Notes: generated by a model from the sequence alone, not told the origin. Positions 34,207-44,843 are shown, counted from the stretch's first letter. The stretch: DNA of 64,000 bases from Lachnospiraceae bacterium (GCA_014804355.1 JAAUZY010000084.1:1-64000), one strand, 5' to 3'. Numbers and translations are program-made.

Positions 34207-35901
34207 ATGAAAAAAATAATTCCGGTACTAATCGCGATCGTCCTTATTATCGTGGTTGCGGGGGTAGGTTTTGGAGCTAAATTAATAGAGAAATATTCGT
34301 ATTCCAAGGAGCGTGCGGATCTGGCGGAGTATTTCGGCATCACGGGCAGCGACGATGTGCCGATTATTTTACAGGATGAACGGGTCGAGGAACACGCCAG
34401 ATTGTGGGACGGTGTGTGTTACTTTGACTTTGCCACGGTGCATAAATATTTTAATGACAGATTTTTTGAAGACACGAGGGAAAATGTGCTGATTTATACA
34501 TTGCCGGATGCCATAGTCACGTCGGTGATCGGTTCGCAGACAGTTGCGGTGGATGGCAGCGAGAGCAGCAGGGATTATGTGATCGCCAGATACGAGGGGG
34601 ACATGCTGTATGTGGCGGTGGATTTCGTCAAAGAGTATACGAATTTCTCCTACGCGCTGTATACGGAGCCGAATCATATGCAGGTCTATACGGAGTGGAA
34701 TGAACGTCAGGTGGCAACGATTACCGATGATACGCAGGTGCGCTATCAAGGCGGGATCAAGAGCGATATTCTGACGGATGTCTCCGAGGGTGACAAAGTG
34801 GTCGTGTTGGAGGAGATGGAGACGTGGACGAAGGTAAAGACGGAGGATGCCTTCATCGGATATGTGGAAAATAAGAGATTGAGTGAGAGGGAGACGGAGA
34901 TGCCCGCACCGGTGACTGATTATACGGAGCCGGTCTACGCGTCTAATACCCGTGAACATAAGATCAATCTGGCATGGCATTCCGTGGCGAGCATCGGGGG
35001 CAATGACACATTGTCGGAAATGATGGCGGGCACGAAGGGGATCAATGTGATATCACCCACGTGGTTTGCTCTATATGATAATGACGGTAACTTTACGAAT
35101 CTGGCCTCGGCGGATTATGTGGAGCGCGCACATGATATGGGATTGGAAGTCTGGGGGCTCATAGATAATTTCACGAATGAAGGAGTGGACACTTATGAGG
35201 TTCTGGCGGGATTGAGCACCAGATCCCATCTGATCAGCGGCCTGATCGATACGGCGGTGGCATATGATCTGGACGGGATCAACATTGATTTCGAGAATAT
35301 CAGTCTGGATGCCGGGGAACCTTTTGTCGAGTTTATCAGAGAATTGTCGATCCCGTGCAGGGAACACGGAATCGTGCTGTCCATCGACAATTATGTGCCG
35401 ATGGGATACAACGATCATTATAATAGGAAAGAGCAGGGGATCGTTGCGGACTATGTAATTGTTATGGGCTACGATGAACATTACAAGGGAAGCGATACGG
35501 CCGGATCGGTGGCCTCTATTGATTTTGTGGAGAACGGGATCTCCAATACGGTGGCGCAGGTGCCTGCGAATAAGGTAATCAATGCGATTCCTTTCTATAC
35601 AAGGATATGGGAGACGAAGGGCACGACGGTGGACAGTCAGGCGGTAGGCATGGAGATGGCACAGCAGTATATTAAGGATCACAACATCACTACTGCGTGG
35701 GATGAGGCGACTTGTCAGAATTACGGAGAATACCAGTCGGGCGACAGCCATTATCAAGTGTGGCTGGAGGACGAGGATTCGATTCGTGTGAAATTGAACA
35801 TCATGAATAAATATGGCATCGGAGGCGTGGCGGAATGGAAACTCGGCTTTGAGGTAGACTCTATCTGGGATGTGATCGAAGAGTATATGAATCAGCCATA
35901 G
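34207..35901 (+). CDS. membrane-anchored GH18-like glycosidase
   Basis: A 564-aa surface protein. An N-terminal anchor (residues about 4-25) is followed by a region with beta character at about 90-160 and an SH3-like segment at about 170-230 (QVRYQGGIKSDILTDVSEGD). The glycoside hydrolase family 18 barrel covers about 255-560. The GH18 signature DLDGINIDFEN near residue 355 keeps the DxxDxDxE pattern, including the catalytic Glu. Relatives such as YaaH-type enzymes act on N-acetylglucosamine in peptidoglycan. GGAGC precedes the ATG. A CwlD-like amidase follows in the same direction, supporting a wall-remodelling role. Confidence 0.9.
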   Translation: MKKIIPVLIAIVLIIVVAGVGFGAKLIEKYSYSKERADLAEYFGITGSDDVPIILQDERVEEHARLWDGVCYFDFATVHKYFNDRFFEDTRENVLIYTLPDAIVTSVIGSQTVAVDGSESSRDYVIARYEGDMLYVAVDFVKEYTNFSYALYTEPNHMQVYTEWNERQVATITDDTQVRYQGGIKSDILTDVSEGDKVVVLEEMETWTKVKTEDAFIGYVENKRLSERETEMPAPVTDYTEPVYASNTREHKINLAWHSVASIGGNDTLSEMMAGTKGINVISPTWFALYDNDGNFTNLASADYVERAHDMGLEVWGLIDNFTNEGVDTYEVLAGLSTRSHLISGLIDTAVAYDLDGINIDFENISLDAGEPFVEFIRELSIPCREHGIVLSIDNYVPMGYNDHYNRKEQGIVADYVIVMGYDEHYKGSDTAGSVASIDFVENGISNTVAQVPANKVINAIPFYTRIWETKGTTVDSQAVGMEMAQQYIKDHNITTAWDEATCQNYGEYQSGDSHYQVWLEDEDSIRVKLNIMNKYGIGGVAEWKLGFEVDSIWDVIEEYMNQP

Positions 35902-35978
35902 CAGTCCGCGCTAAGACAGCATTTTTCGGAAGATTTCTTCATATGCATTTATAAAGGGAGTGACGTTAGGAATGGGAT

Positions 35979-36710
35979 ATGAAGGGAAAGAAACCGGAAA
36001 ATAGGGAAAGACTGTTCAGGATCGTGCTGCTTATACTGATGTTCGCGGCGGTTTGCTTCATTGTACGCGGGGGACGCAGGATGTCTGAGTCGGTAACCTC
36101 AGAGAAAGTGAAAGTGTCGGAAAGTAAGCCCTGTGTGGTGGTCGATGCGGGACACGGCGGAGCTGATCCGGGTAAGGTCAGTGTCGATGGCAGTCTGGAA
36201 AAAGATATTAATCTGCAGATTGCGTTAAAATTACAGAAATTTCTGCAGATGCAGGATGTAGATGTGGTATTGACAAGAGATTCCGATGCAGGGCTGTACG
36301 ACGAGAATGCCTCTAATAAGAAAGTACAGGATATGAAGAACCGTGTGGGAATCATAGAGGAGAAGCAGCCGGTGCTGACGGTCAGCATACACCAGAACAG
36401 TTATCATGAGGAATACGTGCACGGTGCACAGGCATTCTACTATGCCGGCAGCGACAAGAGTAAGGAACTGGCGGAGAGAATCCAGCAGGTCATGGCGCTG
36501 GAGCTCGATAAGGATAACGCCAGACAGGCGAAAGCTAACGACAGTTATTATTTGTTAAAAAAGACTTCCACGCCTATCGTAATTGTAGAGTGCGGATTCC
36601 TGTCCAATTATGAGGAAGCGCAGAAGCTTTCCTCAGAGCTGTATCAGGAAAAGGTAGCATGGGCGATCCATCTTGCGATCATGCAGACCATTACCGCGGA
36701 AGGAAAATAA
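35979..36710 (+). CDS. cwlD: N-acetylmuramoyl-L-alanine amidase (CwlD-like)
   Basis: An Amidase_3 enzyme, zinc-dependent, that cleaves the muramic acid-peptide bond. It has one N-terminal membrane segment (residues about 12-28) and then the catalytic domain. VVVDAGHGGADPGK near residue 53 and SLEKDINLQ near residue 70 carry His and Glu ligands, SIHQN near residue 136 the second His, and IVECGFLSN near residue 203 the catalytic Glu. Size (243 aa) and anchor match CwlD, which makes muramic-delta-lactam in spore cortex. That specific role is inferred. Confidence 0.9.
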   Translation: MKGKKPENRERLFRIVLLILMFAAVCFIVRGGRRMSESVTSEKVKVSESKPCVVVDAGHGGADPGKVSVDGSLEKDINLQIALKLQKFLQMQDVDVVLTRDSDAGLYDENASNKKVQDMKNRVGIIEEKQPVLTVSIHQNSYHEEYVHGAQAFYYAGSDKSKELAERIQQVMALELDKDNARQAKANDSYYLLKKTSTPIVIVECGFLSNYEEAQKLSSELYQEKVAWAIHLAIMQTITAEGK

Positions 36711-36741
36711 GCGGTTGCCGATATAAAAGAAGGGTATTTAT

Positions 36742-37791
36742 GTGAATACAAAAGTGATCCGGATAGATGAACAGCATATGGATACGGCTCTCATTGAGGA
36801 GGCGGGCAGCATTATTAAGGCAGGCGGTCTGGTGGCCTTTCCTACAGAAACGGTGTACGGTCTGGGCGGGGATGCACTGAATCCGCAGTCTTCTGAGAAA
36901 ATATACAGTGCCAAAGGAAGACCCTCCGATAATCCGCTGATTGTGCATATCGCAGATATGGAGAAGCTTAACGCGATCGTGCGTGAAGTGCCGGAAAATG
37001 CGTGGAAACTGGCGGAGCGGTTCTGGCCGGGACCGCTTACCATGATCTTCTATAAGTCAGAACTGGTTCCCCGAGAGACGACGGGCGGACTTGATACGGT
37101 GGCGGTGCGTATGCCTGTACATCCTGTGGCGAGAGCGCTGATACGGGCAGCAGGCGGCTATGTGGCGGCTCCCAGTGCGAATCGTTCCGGCAGGCCCAGC
37201 CCTACGGTGGCGAAATATGTGATTGAAGATATGGACGGAAGAATAGAGATGGTCATAGATGGCGGAGATGTAGAGATCGGATTAGAATCCACGATCATAG
37301 ATCTGACATCGGAGAAACCGACCATATTACGTCCCGGATATATTACCGAGCAGAAGCTTGCGCAGGTGCTCGGCGAAGTGGCACAGGACCGCACGATGAT
37401 GTGCGCTGATTCCGGACAGGCACCTAAGGCACCGGGCATGAAGTACAGACACTATGCCCCGAAAGGAGAACTCACGATTGTGGATGGTGAGGAAGGTTGT
37501 GTGGTAGAATATATCAATACGCAGATTGGGCAGAAGAAAAAAGATAATAAAAAAACAGGTGTTATAGGGACAGATACAAGCATTACCCAATATCAGGCGG
37601 ACGTCTGCAGGAGTGTAGGAAATAGGAACGATGAGGCAGAGATTGCCAGAGAACTGTACCGCGTCTTGCGGGAAATGGATGATGAGAATGTGGAGATCAT
37701 ATATGCGGAGTCTTTCGGGACGGTCGGTCTCGGACAGGCGATCATGAACAGACTTTTGAAGGCGGCAGGACATAGAGTTGTGCATATATAA
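36742..37791 (+). CDS. tsaC: L-threonylcarbamoyladenylate synthase
   Basis: A Sua5/YwlC-type enzyme making threonylcarbamoyl-AMP for the t6A37 modification of ANN-decoding tRNAs. The N-terminal YrdC domain (residues about 15-205) contains GGLVAFPTETVYGLGGDA and SAKGRPSDNPLIVHI. The C-terminal Sua5 domain starts with APGMKYRHYAPKGEL near residue 230. At 349 aa it is the long, two-domain form. The start is GTG 36742 with AAGAAGGG upstream; the ATG at 36740 is out of frame. It overlaps nothing and precedes rpiB by 28 bases. Confidence 0.95.
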   Translation: MNTKVIRIDEQHMDTALIEEAGSIIKAGGLVAFPTETVYGLGGDALNPQSSEKIYSAKGRPSDNPLIVHIADMEKLNAIVREVPENAWKLAERFWPGPLTMIFYKSELVPRETTGGLDTVAVRMPVHPVARALIRAAGGYVAAPSANRSGRPSPTVAKYVIEDMDGRIEMVIDGGDVEIGLESTIIDLTSEKPTILRPGYITEQKLAQVLGEVAQDRTMMCADSGQAPKAPGMKYRHYAPKGELTIVDGEEGCVVEYINTQIGQKKKDNKKTGVIGTDTSITQYQADVCRSVGNRNDEAEIARELYRVLREMDDENVEIIYAESFGTVGLGQAIMNRLLKAAGHRVVHI

Positions 37792-37819
37792 TGCGGCGGA
37801 AGATGGAGGAGAAACGGAT

Positions 37820-38245
37820 ATGATAGCAATCGGAAGTGACCATGGCGGATATGATTTGAAAGAGGCGGTTATCGCTCATCTGAAAGAACAGGGTGTGGAA
37901 TGTAAAGACTTCGGGTGTGCGGATAAAACTTCCTGTGATTATCCGATTTACGGACGTGCAGTCGCCGAGGCGGTTGCTAAGGGAGAATGTGAAAAAGGTA
38001 TTGTAATCTGCACGACGGGTATCGGAATCTCCATTACAGCGAACAAAGTCAAGGGAGTCCGTTGCGCGTTGTGTGCGGATACTTTGACGGCGCAAATGAC
38101 CAGACAGCATAACGATGCGAATGTGCTCGCCATGGGCGGCGGTATTGTGGGACCGAATCTGGCATTCGGTATTGTGGATACTTTCCTGAATACGGAGTTT
38201 TCCGGGGAAGAGAAGCACTGTAGAAGAGTGGGACTGATTGAATAA
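37820..38245 (+). CDS. rpiB: ribose-5-phosphate isomerase B
   Basis: Interconverts ribulose- and ribose-5-phosphate. A 141-aa LacAB/RpiB protein. MIAIGSDHGGYDLKEAV at the N-terminus, catalytic Cys in GIVICTTGIGISITANK near residue 65, and HNDANVLAMGGGIVGPNLA near residue 98. The start is ATG 37820 behind GGAGGAG. The tsaC-rpiB pairing, also seen in Bacillus (ywlC-ywlF region), supports the assignment. Confidence 0.96.
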   Translation: MIAIGSDHGGYDLKEAVIAHLKEQGVECKDFGCADKTSCDYPIYGRAVAEAVAKGECEKGIVICTTGIGISITANKVKGVRCALCADTLTAQMTRQHNDANVLAMGGGIVGPNLAFGIVDTFLNTEFSGEEKHCRRVGLIE

Positions 38246-38287
38246 TGACAACACGTGTTATGATTAAACGCATTATGGAGGATGTTT

Positions 38288-39487
38288 ATGAGAGGCACGC
38301 GTAGAACGGCGGTCTGGATGGTTTTGGTTTTGCTGCTCGGACTTACGACTATCACCGTACAGGCGACAGAGGAGACTCGTCAGAAAATCAATGAAGCCGA
38401 GCAGGAGAAAAAGAACGCAGAGGACAAACTGGACGAGACGGAAGAAAATCTCAAAAATCTGAATGAACAGAAGGATTCTCTACAGGGTGCACTGTCAACC
38501 TTGAATACTGAACTTACACAGGTGAGCAATAACCTGAATGACTTAGAAGATAAGATTGCGGACAAGGAAGCGCAGATCGAGACATTAAACGACAAGATCG
38601 AGGAAGTGAATAAGGATCTGGAAGAGGCGATCATCCTTAAGGATACACAGTACGAGACGATGAAGCAGCAGATCCGGTTTATCTATGAGAAGAGCGATTT
38701 CCTTTATATGGAATTGTTTTTCTCAGCCACCAGTTTTTCGGATTTTCTGAATAAGAATAACTATATTGAACAGTTGTCGGCTTATCAGCAGAAGGTACTG
38801 CAGGATTATAAAGATGCGCAGGCGGCGATAGAAGCGAAACAGGAAGAATTGGAGCTTGCATTGGCACAGTTAGAGGAAGATAAAGAGGAATTAGGGGAGT
38901 ATAAGGTGCAGGTTGTGGCGGAACAGAGCCGCGTATCCGGGCTGGTCAGCCAGACGACGAATTCTTTACATGCAACTTCCGGCCAGATTTCTGAAGCGGA
39001 GGCACAGGCCCTTGCCTATGAGCAGAAGATCAAAGAAGAGGAAGAGAATCTTACGGCTTTAAAGGCGAAGCTGGCGGAAGAGATCCGTATGGCGGAACTG
39101 GCGGCGCAGTCAAGCTGGCGGGATATTTCCGAAGTGAGTTTCGCGGAAGGCGACAGGTATCTGCTGGCGAATCTGATCTATTGTGAAGCCGGAGGAGAAT
39201 CCTACGCCGGTCAGGTGGCGGTAGGGTCTGTTGTTATGAACAGAGTGCTGAGTTCGGTATATCCCAATACGGTAACGGGCGTTATATATCAGTCCGGGCA
39301 GTTTTCACCTGTGGCCAGCGGGCGTCTGGCATTAGCATTGGCAGACGGAAGAGCGACTGCATCCTGCTATCAGGCGGCAGATGAGGTTATGCGCGGTACG
39401 ACCAACGTGGGTAACTGCGTTTATTTCAGGACACCGGTGGCCGGTATCAATCCGCGGTATACGATCGGGGGACATATTTTCTACTAA
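38288..39487 (+). CDS. secreted coiled-coil protein with SleB-type hydrolase domain
   Basis: A 399-aa exported wall enzyme. The signal peptide covers residues 1-28 (TAVWMVLVLLLGL...VQA). A long coiled coil at about 30-285, rich in Glu/Lys/Asn/Leu, resembles the PcsB/CwlO N-terminus. The C-terminal cell wall hydrolase domain (Hydrolase_2/SleB family) runs from about 288 to the end: RYLLANLIYCEAGGESYAGQ with the catalytic Glu in CEAGGE, and SGQFSPVASGR. ATG 38288 is 6 bases from GGAGG; ATG 38282 would leave no spacing. The coiled coil suggests regulation by an FtsEX-like partner, an inference. Confidence 0.9.
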   Translation: MRGTRRTAVWMVLVLLLGLTTITVQATEETRQKINEAEQEKKNAEDKLDETEENLKNLNEQKDSLQGALSTLNTELTQVSNNLNDLEDKIADKEAQIETLNDKIEEVNKDLEEAIILKDTQYETMKQQIRFIYEKSDFLYMELFFSATSFSDFLNKNNYIEQLSAYQQKVLQDYKDAQAAIEAKQEELELALAQLEEDKEELGEYKVQVVAEQSRVSGLVSQTTNSLHATSGQISEAEAQALAYEQKIKEEEENLTALKAKLAEEIRMAELAAQSSWRDISEVSFAEGDRYLLANLIYCEAGGESYAGQVAVGSVVMNRVLSSVYPNTVTGVIYQSGQFSPVASGRLALALADGRATASCYQAADEVMRGTTNVGNCVYFRTPVAGINPRYTIGGHIFY

Positions 39488-39504
39488 CAAATACTATAAA
39501 ATAA

Positions 39505-39534
39505 GGACGGCATGGATTTTGGTCTGTGCCGTCC
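39505..39534. other. hairpin between convergent genes
   Basis: GGACGGCA (39505-39512) pairs perfectly with TGCCGTCC (39527-39534). No T tract follows on either strand. Its place between convergent genes suggests a weak bidirectional terminator. Confidence 0.45.
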
Positions 39535-39554
39535 ATGCCGTATATCGACTGTTA

Positions 39555-40037
39555 TTAAATGTTTATATAATCTTCGGTAGGTCTTTGAAGTTTGGGAAAA
39601 TCACCGGCATAGATGGTCTTCAGCAGCCGGTCTAGACAAAGCAGGGACCGGCTCAGCATATCTTCTGACAGGATGCCGGATTCTCTGGCAGTGACAAGCT
39701 CGTCCAGATCCACCACTTTCACAAAGCCGTCAGGATAGACGATCACATCCGCCAAGAGATCTGTGACAATGTATGTATCGGTCTCTTCGGTGTAGTCATA
39801 ATCGACGATATCGCAGTACCAGAAGAGAAGGGTCTCATCTTCCCGATAGAACCGGCTTACTTTAATGCCTTCGTTAAGGTAGTAACAGGAGAAGCCGTGG
39901 TGCAGATCTTTGCGCGGCTTTAAGGAGTTCCATCCGGTCACGATGATCTGCTCGTCGCGATATAGGACACGGTCGTCTTTCAGCAGAATACATTCTTCGG
40001 GAATCAATCTCTTGCGATATAGAGTCGGATTTGCCAT
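39555..40037 (-). CDS. DUF402-family protein
   Basis: A 160-aa protein of the DUF402/YgaC type. It contains the characteristic WYCDIVDYDYTEETDTYIVT DLLADV region with Tyr/Asp-rich metal-binding residues, and ends with DLDELVTARESGILS. Relatives include nucleoside tri-/diphosphatases and FomD-like phosphohydrolases, so hydrolysis of a nucleotide or phosphate ester is likely but the substrate is unknown. ATG 40037 has AGGAGG right upstream. The open frame continues to 40283 without support. Confidence 0.82.
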   Translation of the reverse strand: MANPTLYRKRLIPEECILLKDDRVLYRDEQIIVTGWNSLKPRKDLHHGFSCYYLNEGIKVSRFYREDETLLFWYCDIVDYDYTEETDTYIVTDLLADVIVYPDGFVKVVDLDELVTARESGILSEDMLSRSLLCLDRLLKTIYAGDFPKLQRPTEDYINI

Positions 40038-40132
40038 AGTACCTCCTGTGAACAGTGATGGTGATGAATCAGTTTTCTTAAACACTACGTTACATTGACA
40101 AGAATAAAAAGTCAAGAAGCTGTGATATATAT

Positions 40133-40157
40133 TTCGAGTTGCGGAGCCCAATTTTTT
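40133..40157. repeat. short palindromic repeat element, copy D
   Basis: TTCGAGTTGCGGAGCCCAAT followed by TTTTT. A degenerate copy of the core TTCGAGTTTGCGAAGTC, with the same AATTTTT ending as copy A and as the element before atpE. It lies upstream of the atp promoter. Confidence 0.4.
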
Positions 40158-40168
40158 CACAATTTGTC

Positions 40169-40197
40169 TGGACATAAGTGGTAAAAATGAGTATAAT
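40169..40197 (+). promoter_or_regulatory. atp operon promoter
   Basis: TGGACA (40169-40174), a 17-base spacer and TATAAT (40192-40197), 55 bases before the first gene of the ATP synthase operon. Confidence 0.75.
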
Positions 40198-40252
40198 TTT
40201 ACACGGAGGCTGTAATTTCCATTAATAGACAAAATAAAAGAAGGGAAAGGCT

Positions 40253-40522
40253 GTGAAATATAATAGAAATGTCTATCAGGCACTTATGATGATAAGTCAG
40301 TTCGGTATTAACATGCTGGTTCCTATTTTTATTTGTTCTTTTGCGGGTATGTTCCTTGATTGGAAATTCGAAACCTCGTTCTGGACGGTAGTGTTATTTT
40401 TTGTCGGTGCGATGGCAGGATTTACGAATGTATTCAGATTTGCCAGGAAGATATACGAGACGCCGGCAGTGACACGAAGACGCGGCACGAAGAGACAGGA
40501 TGACAAGAAGGAAGAAGAGTGA
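40253..40522 (+). CDS. atpZ: AtpZ/AtpI-family protein
   Basis: An 89-aa membrane protein with two helices (residues about 13-35 and 42-62) and a basic/acidic tail. The motif SQFGINMLVPIFICSFAGMF and FVGAMAGFTNVFR fits the AtpZ/AtpI family, which heads many ATP synthase operons and helps Mg handling or c-ring assembly. The start is GTG 40253 behind AAGGGAAAGG. It is the first gene of the operon, right behind the promoter. Confidence 0.85.
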   Translation: MKYNRNVYQALMMISQFGINMLVPIFICSFAGMFLDWKFETSFWTVVLFFVGAMAGFTNVFRFARKIYETPAVTRRRGTKRQDDKKEEE

Positions 40523-40526
40523 ATTT

Positions 40527-40916
40527 ATGAAGAAAAAAATCGATCCGACTTTGTTTGATCTGTGTCTGGGAATTTTTTTATATGGCTTGATATTTCAAGC
40601 GGTTCTGCTTTTTTTTTCAAGGAGGGCGTCTTACAGTCTGGGACTCTGGATCGGCGTCGTGCTCGCAATCGCAGGTTCCGTCCATATGTGGTGGTCGTTA
40701 GACCGGGGGATGGATCAGGCGGCCAAACAGGCGGCGAAGACGATCGGGACGAACAATCTGATCCGGTATTTGGTACTGGTGGTAGTTATGTTCGTACTGA
40801 TTTATACGGACTTTGCCAATCCGATCTTTATGTTCTGCGGTTATATGGGGATGAAGATATCGGCTTATCTGAACCCGTGGCTGCGTAAGATAAGTGCGAA
40901 AGTATTTAAAATTTAA
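40527..40916 (+). CDS. atpI: ATP synthase subunit I-like membrane protein
   Basis: A 129-aa protein with four hydrophobic segments over residues about 10-115, typical in size and position for AtpI, the assembly factor for the c ring. I start at ATG 40527 (MKKKIDPTLFD). The frame is also open from ATG 40500, which would overlap the previous gene by 23 bases. The sequence is not strongly conserved, so the name rests largely on membrane topology and operon position. Confidence 0.7.
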   Translation: MKKKIDPTLFDLCLGIFLYGLIFQAVLLFFSRRASYSLGLWIGVVLAIAGSVHMWWSLDRGMDQAAKQAAKTIGTNNLIRYLVLVVVMFVLIYTDFANPIFMFCGYMGMKISAYLNPWLRKISAKVFKI

Positions 40917-40950
40917 AATACATAAAGTCATAAAATAAGGGGGTGAAAGT

Positions 40951-41670
40951 ATGGGACAGGGAGTTCTGTTATCCGCAGGCGCTGATATCGATTTTATGAT
41001 TCATGGAGTGTTTTCCTATGAATTGTTTGGACAGACTGTATGGATTACGACCACGCATGTGTGTGTGCTGATTGTTATGCTTGTGATCATCGGTTTCTGT
41101 ATTGCTGCAAACCGTGCCGTCAAGCATGCGTCGGATGTTCCGGGTACTTTCCAGAACATTGTGGAACTTGTGGTGGAGATGTTAGATAATATGATCGGCG
41201 GTGTTATGGGCAAGTTCAGCCCGAAATTCCGCAATTATATCGGCACTATCTTTATCTTCATTCTGCTCAGCAATATCTCGGGTCTGTTCGGTTTAAGACC
41301 GCCGACGGCGGATTATGGCGTGACATTCGCGATGGGACTTATGACATTCACACTGATTCACTTTAACAAATTCAAATATCAGAAAGTGAAGGGTGTCATC
41401 GCTGGTCTGTGTGATCCATGGCCGATCTGGGCACCGATCAATGTAATCGGTGATATTGCAGTTCCGGTTTCATTGTCACTGCGTCTGTTTGCAAATGTCT
41501 TATCCGGCACGGTTATGACGGCGCTGGTATACGGACTGCTCTCTAAGATCGCGCTTGTCTGGCCGGCAGCGCTGCATGTGTATTTTGATCTGTTCTCGGG
41601 AGCGATCCAGACTTATGTATTCTGTATGTTGACCATGACATACATTACAGATGCCTGTACGACAGAGTAA
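40951..41670 (+). CDS. atpB: ATP synthase F0 subunit a
   Basis: The stator channel subunit next to the c ring. 239 aa with six or so membrane helices. The essential arginine is in VSLSLRLFANVLSG near residue 178, and the final helix AIQTYVFCMLTMTYI is typical. GGGGGTG precedes the ATG. It is followed by a 123-base spacer with hairpins before atpE, longer than usual. Confidence 0.96.
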   Translation: MGQGVLLSAGADIDFMIHGVFSYELFGQTVWITTTHVCVLIVMLVIIGFCIAANRAVKHASDVPGTFQNIVELVVEMLDNMIGGVMGKFSPKFRNYIGTIFIFILLSNISGLFGLRPPTADYGVTFAMGLMTFTLIHFNKFKYQKVKGVIAGLCDPWPIWAPINVIGDIAVPVSLSLRLFANVLSGTVMTALVYGLLSKIALVWPAALHVYFDLFSGAIQTYVFCMLTMTYITDACTTE

Positions 41671-41715
41671 CCGGTATGGATTAAAGGAAAAGGAATTAAT
41701 CGCTCTTTTCCGGGT

Positions 41716-41776
41716 TTGCTGAGATGTGCAGCATCTCATAAGCAATATCTCGTAAATGAGCGCAGCTCAATTTTTT
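41716..41776 (+). other. structured spacer before atpE
   Basis: TTGCT-GAGATG (41716-41726) pairs with CATCTC-ATA-AGCAA (41732-41745). A second hairpin TGAGC-GCA-GCTCA (41757-41769) is followed by ATTTTTT (to 41776). AGGAGG of atpE comes next. The second hairpin looks like a terminator placed inside the operon, and its end resembles the palindromic repeats at 26.8 and 40.1 kb. Confidence 0.6.
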
Positions 41777-41778
41777 AA

Positions 41779-42050
<272 letters not shown>

Positions 42051-42051
<1 letters not shown>

Positions 42052-42138
42052 AGATGAAGTTACACTAAGGCTGTATAGAACACAGCCTAAGTGCAACTAT
42101 AGTCATCTCTTGGAGAATGCAAAGAACGTGCATTCTCC
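42051..42138 (+). ncRNA. structured intercistronic RNA after atpE (atp element 1)
   Basis: Nested stems: GAGATGA (42051-42057) with TCATCTC (42103-42109); AGTTACACT (42058-42066) with AGTGCAACT (42090-42098), one mismatch; AGGCTGT (42068-42074) with ACAGCCT (42082-42088), 7-base loop. A second hairpin is GGAGAATGCA (42112-42121) with TGCATTCTCC (42129-42138). The same architecture with different paired bases recurs after atpD (47335-47423). Confidence 0.8.
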
Positions 42139-42174
42139 GGGGCTTGAGAATTGTGAAGAAAGGAGGATAAGAGC

Positions 42175-42738
42175 TTGAGTACATTAGCTACACAGATGGT
42201 AATGGCAGCCGCAGCAGAAATGGAACCAAGACTATTTGATCTGGATCTGCAGTTGATTGCGGATTCGGTTTTGATGATCATTGCGGTATTTACATTGTTT
42301 TTGGTTGCTTCTCATTATCTCTTCAATCCTGTCAGGGATATGATGCAGAACAGACAGGATCGGATCAAAAACGAGCTTGACAGCGCTGCAGCCGATATGG
42401 AAAATGCGAGAGCACTGAAAGAACAGTACGAAGCCAAGCTGAAAGAGATCGACAAGGAAGCCGAAGAAATCTTAAGCGAGGCCAGGAAAAAAGCGCTCGC
42501 CAATGAGAACAAGATCGTATCGGAAGCCAAAGAGGAAGCGTCGAGGATCATCGAGAGAGCCGGCGTGGAAGCAGAGCTGGAGAAGAAGAAAGCCGCCGAT
42601 GAAGTGAAGCGCGAAATGGTGGTTCTGGCATCCCTGATGGCGGGTAAAGTTGTGAGTGCTAAGATAGACACGACCGTTCAGGACAGTTTGATTGAAGAAA
42701 CGTTGAAAGAAATAGGTGAGGGCACATGGCTAAGCTAA
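42175..42738 (+). CDS. atpF: ATP synthase F0 subunit b
   Basis: The peripheral stalk subunit: one N-terminal membrane helix (VLMIIAVFTLFLVASHYLF, residues about 29-47) and a long helical domain to residue 160 rich in Ala/Glu/Lys. 187 aa. The start is TTG 42175, chosen because AGGAGG is 8 bases upstream; the next in-frame ATG (42196) has no RBS. It overlaps atpH by 13 bases. Confidence 0.93.
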   Translation: MSTLATQMVMAAAAEMEPRLFDLDLQLIADSVLMIIAVFTLFLVASHYLFNPVRDMMQNRQDRIKNELDSAAADMENARALKEQYEAKLKEIDKEAEEILSEARKKALANENKIVSEAKEEASRIIERAGVEAELEKKKAADEVKREMVVLASLMAGKVVSAKIDTTVQDSLIEETLKEIGEGTWLS

Positions 42739-43271
42739 TTTCAAAAACATATGGAGATGCATTATTTGAGCTTGCGGTAGAGGAAGGCAAAATAGATGTA
42801 TTGTCAGAAGAAATCCTACAGCTTCAAAAAGTGCTTGCGGACAACGAGTCTTTCGGCAGACTGATGAATCATCCCAAGATTATTGTCGAAGAGAAGATTC
42901 AGGTTGCGAAGAACGTATTTGAAGGCAGGGTGTCCGATGAACTGCTCGGATTTCTTAAAATCATCATTTCCAAAGACCGTTACAGAGATATCGACGAGAT
43001 TCTGGACTATTTTATTGCGGAAGTAAAGCGGTATAAGGGGATCGGCGTTGCAACGGTGACGACGGCTGTTCCGCTCAAGGAAGAACAGTGCAGCAAAATA
43101 GAACAGAAGCTGCTTGGAACAACTCAGTATGCGAAGATGGAAATGCATTTTCAGGTAGACGAAGCCCTGATCGGCGGTATGGTTGTCCGTATCGGCGACA
43201 GAGTGGTGGACAGCAGTATCAGGACAAAGTTAAATGAGCTGCAAAAAGAATTGTTAAAAGTTCATATCTGA
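42726..43271 (+). CDS. atpH: ATP synthase F1 subunit delta
   Basis: Links the peripheral stalk to the alpha/beta head. 181 aa with ISKTYGDALFELAVEEGKID at the N-terminus and the C-terminal IGGMVVRIGDRVVDSSIRTK LNEL motif conserved in delta/OSCP. It starts within the end of atpF, so it is translationally coupled. Confidence 0.95.
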   Translation: MAKLISKTYGDALFELAVEEGKIDVLSEEILQLQKVLADNESFGRLMNHPKIIVEEKIQVAKNVFEGRVSDELLGFLKIIISKDRYRDIDEILDYFIAEVKRYKGIGVATVTTAVPLKEEQCSKIEQKLLGTTQYAKMEMHFQVDEALIGGMVVRIGDRVVDSSIRTKLNELQKELLKVHI

Positions 43272-43334
43272 TCAGTCGGATTCGGCAGAAAAGCTATGAG
43301 CTTATATTCAAATTAAGAAGAAAGGTGCGTATGA

Positions 43335-44843
<1,509 letters not shown>

